Notes: generated by a model not told the origin, from the letters alone. A DNA stretch of 64,000 nt from Schistocephalus solidus (GCA_017591395.1 WEDG01004947.1:124001-188000); one strand, 5' to 3'. Counted from the stretch's first letter, positions 8,501 to 20,180 are shown. Numbers and translations: made by a program.

Positions 8501-11500
8501 CCTAAAATGCATTATACCTTTGTAAAAAAATTATTTTTGCCTCGAACACAAGCAATAAGTCCAATCGCAGACCAATGTGTCTTCGGTCTGCCGAACTAGC
8601 TCTTAGTCCATTCTGCTTCCCTGCTTGTCATCAGAACGTGATAATCCGCAACTGGTGCATTATGCCAATGACGTTTTGCACACTGCCACCATAGGATTTT
8701 TTTGCGGATTTGCTAGCCCACTGTATCCATGCCGAGTCTTTAGGCACAGCTCAAAGGTCTTGACCGGCCCTTGGTGGTGTACTCCTAAGCATTTTCTGTC
8801 CATAAACTGGTCTGTGGCATCCGCTTTACCTGCAGAACACTTAAACGGGACTTGTGGGCTAGAAAGCGACGTTTTTATATAGTGTTTTGATCCATTACTC
8901 AGTGGTTGCACTCTTTTAGCATTTTTATTGTATGCGTAAGTAATAAGGACGGTTCCATGCTCTTTGATGGTTACCGAAATTGGGAAAATGTCCTTGAAAG
9001 ATGAGACTTGCAACAACCAGAAAACGCCTTCATCGAGATGGATTTGACCTACCTTTTCTCCCCACTCCACCCCACCCCCCTGCCGGGATGTGGGTGTCGG
9101 TTAAAAATCTGCTTCATTGGCCCGGTACCCGTTCTGTACATGTGTATTTTATTTTTCCACAATCACGGGCTTACTTCTCTTTCCCGATCCTGCGTACTGG
9201 TTTCGGTAGTGCTTTCCAACTTGCAGTTTTTATGGTAGCCTGTCTACAACAAATGCTTGACGCCCAAAATGCGCGCCCTGGACTGTTAGTAGAGTTCTTC
9301 TTTGAGAATATTAACTTCCTTTGCAATTTCTTTGCTTATGCTGTTTTATCCCATTTTAACTATACCGCGGGTCTATTATATCCAGCCTCTTGGCCCATTC
9401 CTCCTACAGGACGTGGACAAAATGACCTATGTCCCGTTGAGTCATTTATCCGACAATCAGGCCCCCTTCACCATTTGCAACAGCAGTCTCTCCGAGTTTG
9501 CAGTCATGGGCTTCGAGATGGGCTACTCTCTGACAAATCCCAATGCCCTAGTCATCTGGGAAGCTCAGTTTGGCGATTTTTGTAACAATGCCCAATGCAT
9601 TATCGATCAGTTCATCTCTTGTGGTCAACAGAAGTGGGTTCGACAATCCAATCTCGTGGTCTTACTGCCTCACGGCTACGAGGGCATGGGCCCCGAACAC
9701 TCAAGTGCCCGTCTTGAGCGATTCTTGCAGCTCTCAAATGATGACGAAGACTTCATTCCTGTGAGTCAAACCTTTTCCGCCGAATGGGTGTGTGCTTGGT
9801 TGGTAACTTTGCCAAGATTTGGTTTTGTTTGACTCACGCACCCCCTATAAAGGGTGGTACTGCGACGTCAAAACGAAACATAAGCTTGCGTGTGTGTGCC
9901 CCTTAAACAGGCCGCGTGGTAGATGCGTTGATCCGAAACGGTGGCCAAATCAGGGTGTGGCAGGCGTCATTCTTATTTCGTATAAGGTCCTCCCAAACCA
10001 CGACTGTCTGTACATCGTACTAGTTTATAAGCTTGTCTCGTTTAATCTAAAGAGGGAAGTGTGCACGGAACGCGTCTTGGAGTTCGGCCTCCCTCTGCGG
10101 CAGCTGGTGATAGGCCACCAAGGTACTCACGGAGTGTTCAGTTACTTAAAGCGGCCTCGCACCTGGCGACTCAGATCATTTCTGAGTGAACCACTAGACG
10201 CCTAGTTAATGTTAACAGACTGCCACTGAGCCTTGGGTTTCGCATTACCTGGGGTTGGGTATGACTGGCTGACGACGGCTAATAAGACAGAAATGGCCAT
10301 TCCAGTCTCCCTTGTCTTTGCCGGCAGTGTTCATTTGTCTATTCTATTACTAGCGACTGTGCGGCTGCTGGCGGGGCACGGGTGAGTTCCGTTAGCGATC
10401 GGTGAGCGTTTATCCACGAATGCAGTCAATATTCCCGATCTAAACCGGCAAGACAACGAGCCCGCGGCTCAATAGTTAGAGCGTTGGACTTCTGATCAAC
10501 GGGTCGCGGGTTCGACCCTCGGGTGGTGCACAACCTGGGGTTGGGTATGACTGGCAGCCAAAGCCAGAAGGGGTCATTCCAGTCTTCCTTGTCTTTGTCG
10601 GCAATATTCATCTGCCTATGTTACTACGTCTGCCTGCCCGAGTCAACTTCTAAATGCGGGTTTTCTTCTCTGCTCCCCTGCCCATAGCCCCGTCCTCATA
10701 TATGACCCTCTGTTTGCTTTAGATGTTTGGGCCCAACTTTAGCATCCAGCAACTGTACGAAACAAACTGGATACTGGCCAACTGCACAACCCCCGCCAAT
10801 ATGTTCCACATCCTTCGGCGCCAAATCCTACTACCCTTCCGAAAACCTGTAAGTCCATCGTCTGTTTTTTTTACGTTTCTTCGTGACGTAGTGGGCCTTT
10901 TGAAATTCTGTAGCTGTCTCTCACCTGACTTATGGCACGGACAAGATTGTTGGATGCCTTTTCGTATGCTTACCTCCTTTTGGGCCTTCGTTTCATACCT
11001 GTGTATGAATTTCATGTCTTACTCCCCGCTTCCAGTGTCCACTTTCTTTGATAGCAAGCCTTTTTGAATATTGAGAAGATTCCTAGTTTGCATGTTGGCT
11101 GCAAAGTACTCGACCTCTGCAGCCTCTACTGTTCGTCCTACAGTATGGCGAGATAGGCTGGACTATTCATTTTTATTTCCAAGTCCGCCTTGTTCACAGA
11201 TTCGAGCCTACTGAACCCGTCCATTTGATTTCCACATGTTTTACGCTTGCATCCTTACCTATGAACTCTGGTGTCCGCCCACATAGACACTTTCGTCGTA
11301 TTTTGATGATTTGGCTTTCCTTGCCTCTTGCATGTTCCCCTCGCCAGCAATTCTGCAGACTTACTTTTTCTTTTCCTTCCTCAACCCCAGTTGATTGTTT
11401 TCACGCCGAAATCGCTGCTTCGTCTACCAGAGGCCCGCTCCTCTTTTGACGAGATGCTGCCCGGGACCAGCTTCCGACGCTACATTCCTGATAACGGTCC

Positions 11501-14500
11501 TGCCAGTGAAAATCCGGACCAAGTTAAGAAACTAATTCTCTGCTCCGGCAAGGCAAGTTTTTACCTCTTCCTCTGTCAGTGGGTTGTTAGGCGTTGAACC
11601 AAGCGATTGGTTTAACCATCCAAGGGGTCTGACTGGGTTTTATTTTGTTGTGGTTTTGCGGTGGGGAGAACTCTTGCTTCGCATGACTGTTGTGTGGATT
11701 GACTTGATGGCTGTTTGGGCAGGAAAATGGCTCATTTCAGCGCCACTGGCCTCCAAGTTCAACCAAGGTGCGCCAAACATAGCCTCACGATTGTAGAAAT
11801 CTCAGCTAGGTCTTGGCTTCCTTACGGTCGGTTACTTGAGGCAGTCGGGTTAAGCGGTGCTTTCTTGTACTTCGGAATTCCAGGTTGCCTATTTCCATGC
11901 ACCCCTAACGGGCCAGTTTAGGCGGTTAAATGCTTATTGGTTGGCAAACAGTATTCGCTATATCCTAATGCAGCTGCCGTTTATGGCCTTTATATAGGTA
12001 ACCGATTCGGCAACTGGGTGTCCAACCGCGCCGGACTGTGTTGCCGTTTAACTAGAAACCTCTAGTATCCGCCATTCGTGGACACATTGAGTGACTCACA
12101 GCTGAGTTAACGGGCGACTGTGTCCCCCAGCTAGACTGGGTCATGTGTCTATAAACTGGGTTGTGACTATATTGACTTATGCACTTCTACTATTTCCGCC
12201 CTCTGCCCCCTCACCCTCCCATCGAGCTTCGTTCTGGTCTCATTTCGATATCGGTTCTCGGCAGATCAGAATGTATATTTGAAAGATCCCTCCATCAGGA
12301 CAACAACAAGCGCACGTTGCCACTTTATATTTGGACCTCGATAATCTAAGTGGGAAGTAGATACGGAGACTGCCGACTTCTCAAACAACCGCCAAATATC
12401 TCCTTGGCCGGTACTTGGAACCAGTTGGTAGTCTACGCTCCAGCGGCCTGTAAATCAACGTATCGAATGATTCACCATTCCTCTGTTTTATAAAGACTGG
12501 TCAGCAGTTTGATCGTTGTTTCTGGTAGATAAATTGGAATTGTTTCGTCACCACACCTGGCGACATTTTTCAATTTGTTTTGTGGTACGAACGCGGCACA
12601 TACGACCTTTCACTGCTTACGAGAAGTTATGTTTAATCTGATGTCTTCCTGGTTCTGCCTCCCTCCGAGTTTCAGGAGAACCTAGAGATGTTTAATTTGC
12701 TGCAGCGCCTGTGTCGATAAAAAAAACTGAGATGTCTACTTGTAGGAAACCGTAGGACTCTGTTTTAGCACGCAGCGACACCACGAGCATGCGTTCAGCG
12801 CCTTAGGCCTTGCCGCATAGTAAAAATATAACTGCAAGTAAGTACGGGTGGCGTATAATACTATCCTCAGTCCTCGCACCAGTCCGCTGACCGGCCCGGA
12901 CGATGTCTGGGGCCGGGGAATGGGAATAGATAGTGATGTCGACGGCTCAGTGCATTTTTCTTACTATAAACAATCTAACGCGCTTGAAGCTACCACGATG
13001 CACTAAAAAGCGGTCGCTTTAAAGATTGCCAACTGATAGGGTAACTCAGACCGCGCGGTCAATCTAGTGTGTATTTGTGCGGTGTGGCTGATCGGCGGAC
13101 TAAGAGTCAGTCTGCAATGGCTCCTTCCTAATTTGGCCTTTATGACACTCTCACTCCGTGGGATCCGAGCTAAGTATGGCGGTACGTCACCTGTGCCCCC
13201 TCGCCTTCCATCTTATCGCCTTTGTCATGACACCTGGCCCAGCCGGGTGAGAGGAAGAGAGTGCGGTGATGTAGCACAAGTGTACTCCCACTATAATCTA
13301 ATTCACGCGCAAATCGCCGTACCTGCGCCACCTTGCTGTTAGGCACATGGTAGATCTCGTTGGATACGACGATCGAACTGTCATATGTCGTTAGTGCACC
13401 CAGAACAGTCCCCTTGTGAATTACCCTCTTCGTTTTATCGGGCTCTTAGATATCCACCTCAGCAACACCTCCTACACCAACACAGAAAAAGACGTGTGGC
13501 TTTACCTTCGCTGTCAGTTGTAACGCAGGTGTTCTGTGCAAAAATTAACGCTACACTCGCTAACGTCTTTTTTCTTTGGTTGGTGTCTCCCATTAATTGC
13601 AGATTTCTTTGTTCTTACAGGTATACTATGATCTTGTGAAGCAGGTGAACAGTTCGGGCATGTCCAAAGACATCGCCATTAGTCGTATTGAACAGCTTAC
13701 CCCCATGCCCTACGATCTGATCAAGGAGGACATTGAGCGATATCCGAATGCTATCATCCAGTGGGTACAAGAGGAGCACAAGAACCTGGGCGCTTGGACC
13801 TATGTGCGCCCAAGAATTGAGCATCTCATTCGACGTCTCCTTCCCGATCGTATTCACCAAAAGCTTATGTAAGTTTACTTTAGAAAACTTGTGAGTCTTA
13901 TTCTTTTTCGCCTTTTAATAGACAAAGGCCGTCTTCGGAAGAAAATAAAGAGGCGATCACTAAAACGGTGTTGATTGGTTTGACGTTTAGGAGTCTCTCT
14001 CGAAGACTGAGGCACAATGTGCATAGTTTTTATTGGGCGTAGCTGCCGGGCCATCACAGGCCTGCTATCGTTGGCAGTTCATAGCTGGGGTCGTTATTGA
14101 TGTGATGGTGACTGTTTGGTCCGTACCCGAGTCGTAAATCCACGTGATTTCATCACCGTCAAGAAGGCTCGCTGTCACCGGTACTGCTGGTCACCCGCAT
14201 CCTCCCCCCGTTGCCCGGGCCAAATCGTAACACAGAATATGGAGCCGCGAGATTATTGCGCGTCTTCACCATACGGTGTTTGTAGCTTGTGCGATAAGGG
14301 GAGAGCCCTGGTTCTCACCGTTAAGGTTGATTCGATGTCCAATGTGCCTTTTTATTGTCCCTCAATGTGCACTGTAAGTCGGAGTAGTTTTGAAAGCTGT
14401 TACTTTGGCTGGACAAGCAAACAACCTTTTGCTGGTGTGAAAAGTTTAATTGGATACCCAACAGGCCAAACATGTCTAGCATAAACTTTCGCGTAGATGA

Positions 14501-17500
14501 GAAAGCGTGATTGTCGGAGCCCATTTAGGTGGACCGAGGACATGCATATTATGTGGTTGGGGACTTTTGATCGGTGGTGGCATGATTGGATGGAGAGATC
14601 GGGGTTAGTTGCCCGGAGGTGTCTAACCAAGACGATCCGGACCACAAACTTGAGTTGTTTATTCAGCATTTTCGGTGTTCCTTGACATGGAGTAGACAAG
14701 ACATCCATTGTGGCAGTACTGCCATAGATGCGAAGGTACCTCAAAAGGCCATTACAAACCCTGCCTGTGTTTTGTCAGCAGGTCTTACGAGAACATTACC
14801 ATCAGGCACTGTTACCAATACGACGAGACTGGACTCGATACCTGCTGTTCGATTGCTCACCCCAGTGGGCTGTCAAGAACGATAACCTTTGTCGGGGGTA
14901 CCTTCCACGTTTACGCACACTCCTCGTCCGTTTTCCTTCCGACTCTTGCCATCGGGTTGCATGTTGACGTTCTTTTCTCAATTTTTTTGGAAACAGTTCG
15001 CGCATTTTCTTCGTGTAATCGAGGCGCTGTGTAAAATCTAAACCTTTGGCAAGGATTATATATACCTGTGGCAGGTGATTTTGACGTGTTTGAAGGTAGA
15101 ATTTAGGTAATTAAGTGGCCTGTGCTTATTAAAAGCATACATTTCTTAAGAAACCCGACTGGTGTTCCATTACACTCTGCTCCTGTGACTCCAGCCATGG
15201 TATTTCCGACCTTTTTTCGCTGTAAAAATCTACCTACAGCGCAAGACGCCTCCACTCCAAAGTGTCAACATTCATGGATGGCCAGAGCTTATGAGGTGGG
15301 CGGTGGCGATCGTCTCTGGGTTTAAAAATGAGAAAGACCGGAGATGGACGTTGACGAAACACGAGACTGTTTTTTCGACTGTTGTGTCGCATTTTCAGTT
15401 AATTTGCCCTCCAGTTAATTTGCCCTTCATCAGTTTAGCAACTCAACGTCATTATTTTTTCATCCCCAGTTTTACTAATTAGTTCGAGGCCGAATATCCT
15501 TGTTTTTTTTTAAAAAACTGCAATTAGTGTGCTGCCAATTGTTTTTCAGATTCGGGATTTAAACTATCGGCTTGGCGTCTGGGATGTAGGATATACCCGG
15601 CAGCCAACTGTAGCTCGTTCGGGTATTTCTACTAGATTTCTGTTTTAACCTAGCCGCTTTATAGTCTGTCCAGATTAAATCGCCTAAGTTAGCTTACTTC
15701 GTTCCCCTTTCGTAAGTTGGAGTGTTAAAATAAGCCGATTTAGACGGAAACACGGTTATATAATGTGGAATGATTAGCAAAGTTTAAACAATGCACTTAC
15801 AACCAAATGTCTCGAGGCGTACAGTAATAAATGTGATATCAGATTACGTGGGAAAAAGCTGGGAGATTAGAACAAATAACCAGAGGATTGGGAGACAACA
15901 GAAGGAGCTAGTTTTCCAAAACAAACGATAAACTTTAAATTAAACGTTAAATAGTGTCGATAGAGATATAAATGTCAGTTGAAGGGATTCACTGTCAAGT
16001 CCGGGAGCGTCAATGGTGGGACAAAGGCCTAAAATTCTAGTGTTACAGAAGGAAAAAATGCGTGTAACGTACATGGGACGCTTATCACTACTCGTGCGTT
16101 CATCTGTGGGCTTTTGACCTCGTAGTGTGACTTCTGAAACCAAACCTTTGTTTATGTCTAGAATGTATGAATTGTGCGCCTTTGCGGGATATTACCACCA
16201 GACCACAGTTTTGACTCGTTAGCTCATTTGAGTTTGCCTTCTGCAACTCCATTGTCACCCCGTTGCACTCCGAAAGCGTAGAGATCTGAGCCAGGCAGAA
16301 ACTGCCACGTTCGGAGATGTGCTTTCTGATATTGACTTGAAACAAACGGAATCTGTTCTTGAGGCTTTAGGTTTTCTTAGAAATTCGTAGTCTATGGCGA
16401 AGGGTAAAGGTCGAGGTGACTTGCATCATGCGCTAAGAATGCCTTCCCATGAAAGTGAAGATATCGAACCTAATACCTTGCATGAGCAGAGTAGTTAGCC
16501 ACGGAGGGTGAACACTGCTTTCAGTGACGGCACTGATGAGCTAATTTGTCAGCCAAAGGGATTAAATCGTAGCCTTTCGCGACCCTGATTTTGAGGACCA
16601 AGCATTTACAATGGCCGTGACTGACTGTTAATTTTAGTAGGTGCGCGTCTGCGTAGTCTGTAGAATTAGTCACCTGCCTGACCATCTGCTAATCTTGCTC
16701 TCGTCTCTGTTTATGAGTTTGAGATTGAATGCAGAACGCTGCCTCAATATAATTCTTGTCTTCTAACTCGTATCCACTGTTTTGTTTTCTTCTGAGGAAG
16801 TGTTGCCTTCCTTTACCCAGCCGTGTAGCATACTCAGCGAACTGATTAAATGCATCTGGCAGTCATCATTTTTTGATAGGAATGAATTAATTTCACTGTA
16901 TTTCGGTCACCAGACCACAAGCATCAACCCTCACCGTTTCAAGATTGGAATAGTTAAAACGTGAAAAGTTTCATCTTCCTCCTTACCCAGTGGGTTCGAC
17001 CACATTTTCTGGCCGCCCTATCTTTTTGTATAAAATTGAAGTTCCAGTCTTTAAAACGTGCATTAGCTGTGGGTTGCCATTTATTCATTTATCTGCGACT
17101 ACCATAAACTCTGCTTTTTGCGTATTTTTAGGTTCTGTCGTCGCGAAAACTAAGATATTTTAGTAACCGTGTGCGTGATCCGATTATACATCTGTTGTGT
17201 TAGCAATCTGTCCCTTACCTTAACAGTCCTGAGATGGACTCCACCACACTTCGTTTGCCTCGTAAGCTTAGAGACAACTCTTCATAATATCTACCGGTCA
17301 TCTTTTTTGTGCACTTTCACACCGAGCTGTTTGCCTGCTGACCTGTTTTTCATGTGAACCTAGGATCATTCTGATTGGTGCAAGTACTCCGTTTAATGTT
17401 GAGTACATAAATGGGCTTTCCATATGCTACTGACTTCATTACGTGAGCACCGTTTATTCTCATGTCGTTAAGTATTGATCAGTCAATCGTAAAATCCATG

Positions 17501-17854
17501 TGGCGACTGTAGCCGCAAAACGTTTTAGTCCTCTCTGTCAGGGATTCGGTTCGTCTCTAGTACTCCAGCATGTGTTTTCCTGCTGCTTTACTTTGGTCCA
17601 TTTGGGCCATGCCTGACAGGCATTTGTATTACACCAGTCTCCCTATTTTCCCCTCCGCTCCATTCTTTATGCAAATATTGTATACGAACTCTTAGTCCGT
17701 ACTCGTCGCATTGCTCTCTCATCTAATCACCTTTTTTCTTCCGCTTGCCAGCTATGCCGGTCGACCTCCAAGTGCTTCTTCCGCCACCGGCCGCAAGTCT
17801 ATGCACGTGATGGAAGCGTCCCAAATTTCCAAATCAGTCCTCTACGTCTCCTAG
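5343..17854 (+). CDS. OGDH: 2-oxoglutarate dehydrogenase E1 component, C-terminal part, seven exons
   Basis: Joined exons 5343-5517, 7978-8201, 9410-9760, 10723-10848, 11391-11552, 13621-13868 and 17752-17854 give about 462 in-frame residues ending in TAG. This thiamine-diphosphate enzyme decarboxylates 2-oxoglutarate in the mitochondrial matrix, as E1 of the 2-oxoglutarate dehydrogenase complex of the citric acid cycle. Diagnostic blocks are [91 protein letters not shown] and [10 protein letters not shown]. They fit OGDH better than the paralogue DHTKD1. The usual protein is about 1000 residues, so the presequence, E2-binding region and N-terminal thiamine-binding part are encoded beyond the left edge. 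All exon phases match. Introns 2 and 5 begin with GC. Introns hold SINE and repeat insertions but the coding sequence looks intact. Confidence 0.95.
5805..5970 (+). repeat. Dispersed CT-rich repeat (family B), fragment
   Basis: GGTGACTTGCACGTGAGTTA, a run of AGTGAGAGTA, then a CT-rich tract before CCCCACCTG matches the same order at 21.25 kb and 31.46 kb. It lies inside an OGDH intron in sense orientation. Confidence 0.55.
6150..6185 (-). ncRNA. Degenerate hammerhead-like remnant of a PLE end
   Basis: The minus strand reads CTGACGG, a GC-rich hairpin, CAACATC, then AGACGAATAAATTT. The last part is the conserved post-ribozyme tail of the PLE copies. Both core boxes are mutated, so no activity is expected. 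It is antisense to OGDH. Confidence 0.4.
7978..8201 (+). CDS. OGDH: OGDH exon
   Basis: Starts with GC completing the split glycine codon, then [15 protein letters not shown] through [10 protein letters not shown]. The acceptor is TTTTAAG at 7971-7977. The coding sequence must stop after CAG at 8199-8201 to join the next exon in frame, and the next bases are GCCTGT. The donor is therefore GC rather than GT. Confidence 0.92.
8202..9409 (+). other. OGDH intron with GC donor
   Basis: Begins GCCTGT and ends CCTACAG. No other feature is seen; the open frames at 8625-8882 and 9001-9585 are chance or exon shadows. Confidence 0.8.
9410..9760 (+). CDS. OGDH: OGDH exon
   Basis: 117 codons, phase 0 at both ends, from [19 protein letters not shown] to SNDDEDFIP. 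It holds the core of the pyrimidine-binding domain, with WEAQFGDF and [15 protein letters not shown], which are strongly conserved in OGDH. The acceptor is CTACAG and the donor GTGAGT. Confidence 0.95.
9761..10722 (+). other. OGDH intron
   Basis: GT-AG intron carrying a SINE family 1 tail plus a full-length-like copy (10255-10640). Nothing recognisable lies in 9761-10254. Confidence 0.85.
10255..10640 (+). mobile_element. tRNA-derived SINE family 1, tail followed by a complete copy
   Basis: A tail segment (about 10255-10345, with ATGGCCATTCCAGTCTCCCT) runs straight into a head (CGACTGTGCGGCTGCTGG) and a complete copy. In the copy box A is CGGCTCAATAGTTAG at 10465-10479 and box B is GGGTTCGACCC at 10508-10518. 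The anticodon-arm-like part (GTTGGACTTCTGATC) resembles tRNA-Arg(UCU). The copy ends with its own tail near 10620. It is sense-oriented in an OGDH intron. Confidence 0.78.
10723..10848 (+). CDS. OGDH: OGDH exon
   Basis: 42 codons, phase 0, from [16 protein letters not shown] to [12 protein letters not shown]. The acceptor is GCTTTAG and the donor GTAAGT. The first ATG is an internal codon, not a start. Confidence 0.95.
10849..11390 (+). other. OGDH intron
   Basis: Standard GT-AG intron of 542 bases with a pyrimidine-rich 3' end; nothing else is seen. Confidence 0.9.
11391..11552 (+). CDS. OGDH: OGDH exon
   Basis: 54 codons, phase 0, from [19 protein letters not shown] to [10 protein letters not shown]. 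The acceptor is CAACCCCAG. The donor reads AAG|GCAAGT, a textbook GC-type 5' splice site. Confidence 0.95.
11553..13620 (+). other. OGDH intron with GC donor
   Basis: GCAAGT start and TTCTTACAG end. It contains a minus-strand family B repeat (about 13040-13330). Nothing else is recognisable. Confidence 0.9.
13040..13330 (-). repeat. Dispersed CT-rich repeat (family B)
   Basis: The minus strand reads from the GCGATTTGCGCGTGAATTAG segment to the segment ending near CAGTCCGCCGATCAGCCACA. The order matches the plus-strand copy at 21.22-21.56 kb. The CT-rich tract is reduced here. Confidence 0.6.
13621..13868 (+). CDS. OGDH: OGDH exon
   Basis: 82 codons plus two bases, from [17 protein letters not shown] to [10 protein letters not shown]. 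This is the C-terminal transketolase-like domain, with [15 protein letters not shown] and [12 protein letters not shown]. The acceptor is TTCTTACAG and the donor GTAAGT. Confidence 0.95.
13869..17751 (+). other. OGDH last intron (3.9 kb)
   Basis: GT-AG intron. I see no transposon domain or coding exon in it; open frames at 14116-14885 have no recognisable content. Confidence 0.8.
17752..17854 (+). CDS. OGDH: OGDH last exon
   Basis: Completes an isoleucine codon, then [19 protein letters not shown], followed by about 14 residues ([14 protein letters not shown]) and TAG at 17852-17854. The YAGR...ATG block is typical of OGDH C-termini. The last residues differ from the usual animal end and are a little shorter. 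Confidence 0.92.
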
Positions 17855-19570
17855 ATTACAGTCCCACTAGTGTCTCCGGCAGGATCATCATGACAGTCAC
17901 CTTCTTCTGCACCTTTTCTTGTCCCTTTTCTCTTTTCTTCCCCACTGACAACCTATGTTTTTACTATGTGAACGACTTGATGATATCACGTTATCCCTTT
18001 TGAATGATAAAGTCTTTTTCACGACGCAGAAAGGTACCTCTAGATCATTTTACGGTCCCTTTTCGAAGACTTTTTGACGTTTTTCTGCCTTCTACCTTTT
18101 TTTGTCGACCACCCGCATGGAAATTGACTGTCTAATTAAGAAGACTTTACTGTGTTTACCTTTTTTTCCTGTTTGATTTTGTCCATACGGACCTCAGTGG
18201 GTGTTTAAGTTCCTTACATTTCTGGGGACTGCTTGACTGTGAAACTGGGCCTTCGGGGGTCTATCGAAACGTCTGTGTTCGACAGCTCTGTGGTAGTAAG
18301 AAATCGCACGCTGGCGGGAAACATCGGTGAATTGTACATTTTTCCATCGTCGAGTATAAAACAGCACGAGCCTGGGGTTTCGGACTTTCTTGGTGCTGTA
18401 CATAACTTATCATGCCCATGATCCCGAGTTTTTGTCCGAGGGTTGGGGGAACATGAAGGACACAAGGCTGCCCGGGCAGAATTCAAGAATTCGTCGCAGC
18501 AATTTTATCTAGCCTGTGAATTCACGTACAGTCCTGAACCCGGCTCGGTTAGCTCATGCTCACGAGGAGTGTACCCTGGAATGGACTGATAATGTCGTTA
18601 GCAAAACCTTTGCAGCAATTTCCATGCCGATTGCTGCAGTAGGTCTCGGCGTTACAACCTCTTGAGAGCCAAAGAGGGGGGTCGGAGGTGTGAGTTTTTC
18701 ATTGAATTTTTGAGTGCATCGAAAGTGCTCACACGGCCACTCGACCTTGGCCAAGCAAACCGAATCAGTGCATATGGTCTACTTGACGAATCATGTAGTA
18801 GTTTTCGAGCGCTGCCTATGTTTGAGTCGGTTCAGTGGAGATCAGCGCCGGTGTCCATTACCTTTTTTGGTCTTCTCTAGCCGTCAATTTATGAAGTTGG
18901 TTGGAGGACGCCCATTTACGGAACCTGGCCTGAGGTATCCCCGGTCCTTGAGTGAACGCAATTTGCTGCAATGTTGCTGGGGAAATATGAGAATCTTCTA
19001 AACTATCACATGAGTGGAAGACTTCAGTAATGACTCTTGGCTTCTGCCTTTGTTTTCTACTAGGGTTGTACGACAAGACCCGACTTCAGTGCTCAGTTGC
19101 ACCGTCGTTGGTCCATCGTAATTTCGCAATATTTCACTGCCTGGCGCGGGGCATATTGGTGACGGATAATAGAGGTGTTTTCAGGTTTGTGCGAACGAAC
19201 ACGTGGTCTGACGCGTAGACCTCACCAGTTTCGTGACCACGCATCAAGTTGCTATCACGAACTCAGTCACAAAGCTCTGTGCTGACTAGAATGTACTCAG
19301 ATTAGCCGACCTCGTGATCAGCGTTCGAGTACCGGTTCAGTATATGTTTTTTGGGGATGCTGGAAGCACCTGTTGCCGACAGCTTTACGGTTCTCTTCAG
19401 CATATCTGGTCATTGTTTCAGTCATTTTGCACCGCACACCAAGTCCAAAAGCAGCCAATAAATTCGTTTAATTAGCCGTCAGCCCAGTTCGGTTAGTATA
19501 ATCACCAGCAGATAACGACGGATTTTCTTCTACCAAATACTTCTGCTTTTCGACTACCTGCTTCCGTCAT
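17855..19570 (+). other. OGDH 3' flank / probable 3' UTR, then unannotated sequence
   Basis: The first few hundred bases are T-rich and probably include the 3' UTR, but I could not fix a polyadenylation site (AATGATAAAG at about 18003 is only a weak match). No other gene or known element is seen up to the LINE relic. Confidence 0.4.
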
Positions 19571-19574
19571 CGCT

Positions 19575-20180
19575 CTGGTCCAGATACCGCTTTTGCGTCG
19601 GGTCCACCGATATTTTCTAAGGAGTGGGAAAGCAGCATCGATTCGGGGGCTGATGTCGACGTTACTCTGCCCATTTGGCAGCAGTCGCGCACCGGGGCAT
19701 TTGAAACCGGTATGTCTGGCTGACGAAGGCTAGTAAGTCATAAATGGCCATTTCAGTCTCCCTAGTCTTTGCCGGTCAAATTCACCAAACTATTTGCCTT
19801 TCTTAGTAGCCATTAAGTCTGTGGGTTTTCTTCTTCTGATAGGGGTTCGGCTCAAAAACGCTCTGGTCTACCCAGAGGTTATGGCTAAAGAGACTGCTTT
19901 TGTGACACTATGCACCCTTGACATTATGTTGTGAATCCTCATAACTTCAGGCTAGCCCAGTCCAGTCGAGATAAGTCAACTGGCGCCCAGTAGCAAGATC
20001 GGTGTATTCTAAACCTTGTAGAATCCTTAAGAGTATCCGACCAGCAGCATACTTAAACAGGATGGGAAACAGAAGGCAAAGCTGTCGCGAGTCGGACCGA
20101 ATATCGAACACTTGGAAGAGGCCATGGTTGGCTATAACAAGGACATTGGGGGAGCTATAGCAGGTTTGGATCATAGTGAT
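19575..20180 (-). pseudogene. LINE reverse-transcriptase relic, copy A
   Basis: On the minus strand, the frame 20174-19947 reads VFDIRSDSRQLCLLFPILFKYA, then GRILLRILQGLEYTDLATGRQLTYLDW. This is the RT motif B region (RQGC-x-LSPILFN in intact families) followed by the degraded YADD region. The GC and active-site residues are lost. The relic continues to about 19575 and is interrupted by a SINE tail at 19700-19800. It is a direct repeat of the relic at 20240-20830. Confidence 0.7.
19700..19800 (+). mobile_element. SINE family 1, tail fragment
   Basis: GGCTGACGAAGGCTAGTAAG, then AAATGGCCATTTCAGTCTCC and CTTTGCCGG match the body and tail of the complete copies. No tRNA module is attached. It splits LINE relic copy A. 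Confidence 0.75.

Noticed and set aside
9001..9585. 194-residue open frame as a gene
   Set aside because: It overlaps OGDH exon 9410-9760 in another frame and is a shadow of it.
9819..10205. 128-residue open frame in the intron after 9760
   Set aside because: No known motif, and inside a well-defined intron.
5343..17854. DHTKD1 (2-oxoadipate dehydrogenase E1) instead of OGDH
   Set aside because: Blocks such as [24 protein letters not shown] and [10 protein letters not shown] follow OGDH. DHTKD1 differs at these places.
18003..18012. Polyadenylation signal of OGDH
   Set aside because: AATGATAAAG is not a canonical or common variant signal, and no cleavage-site evidence is visible.
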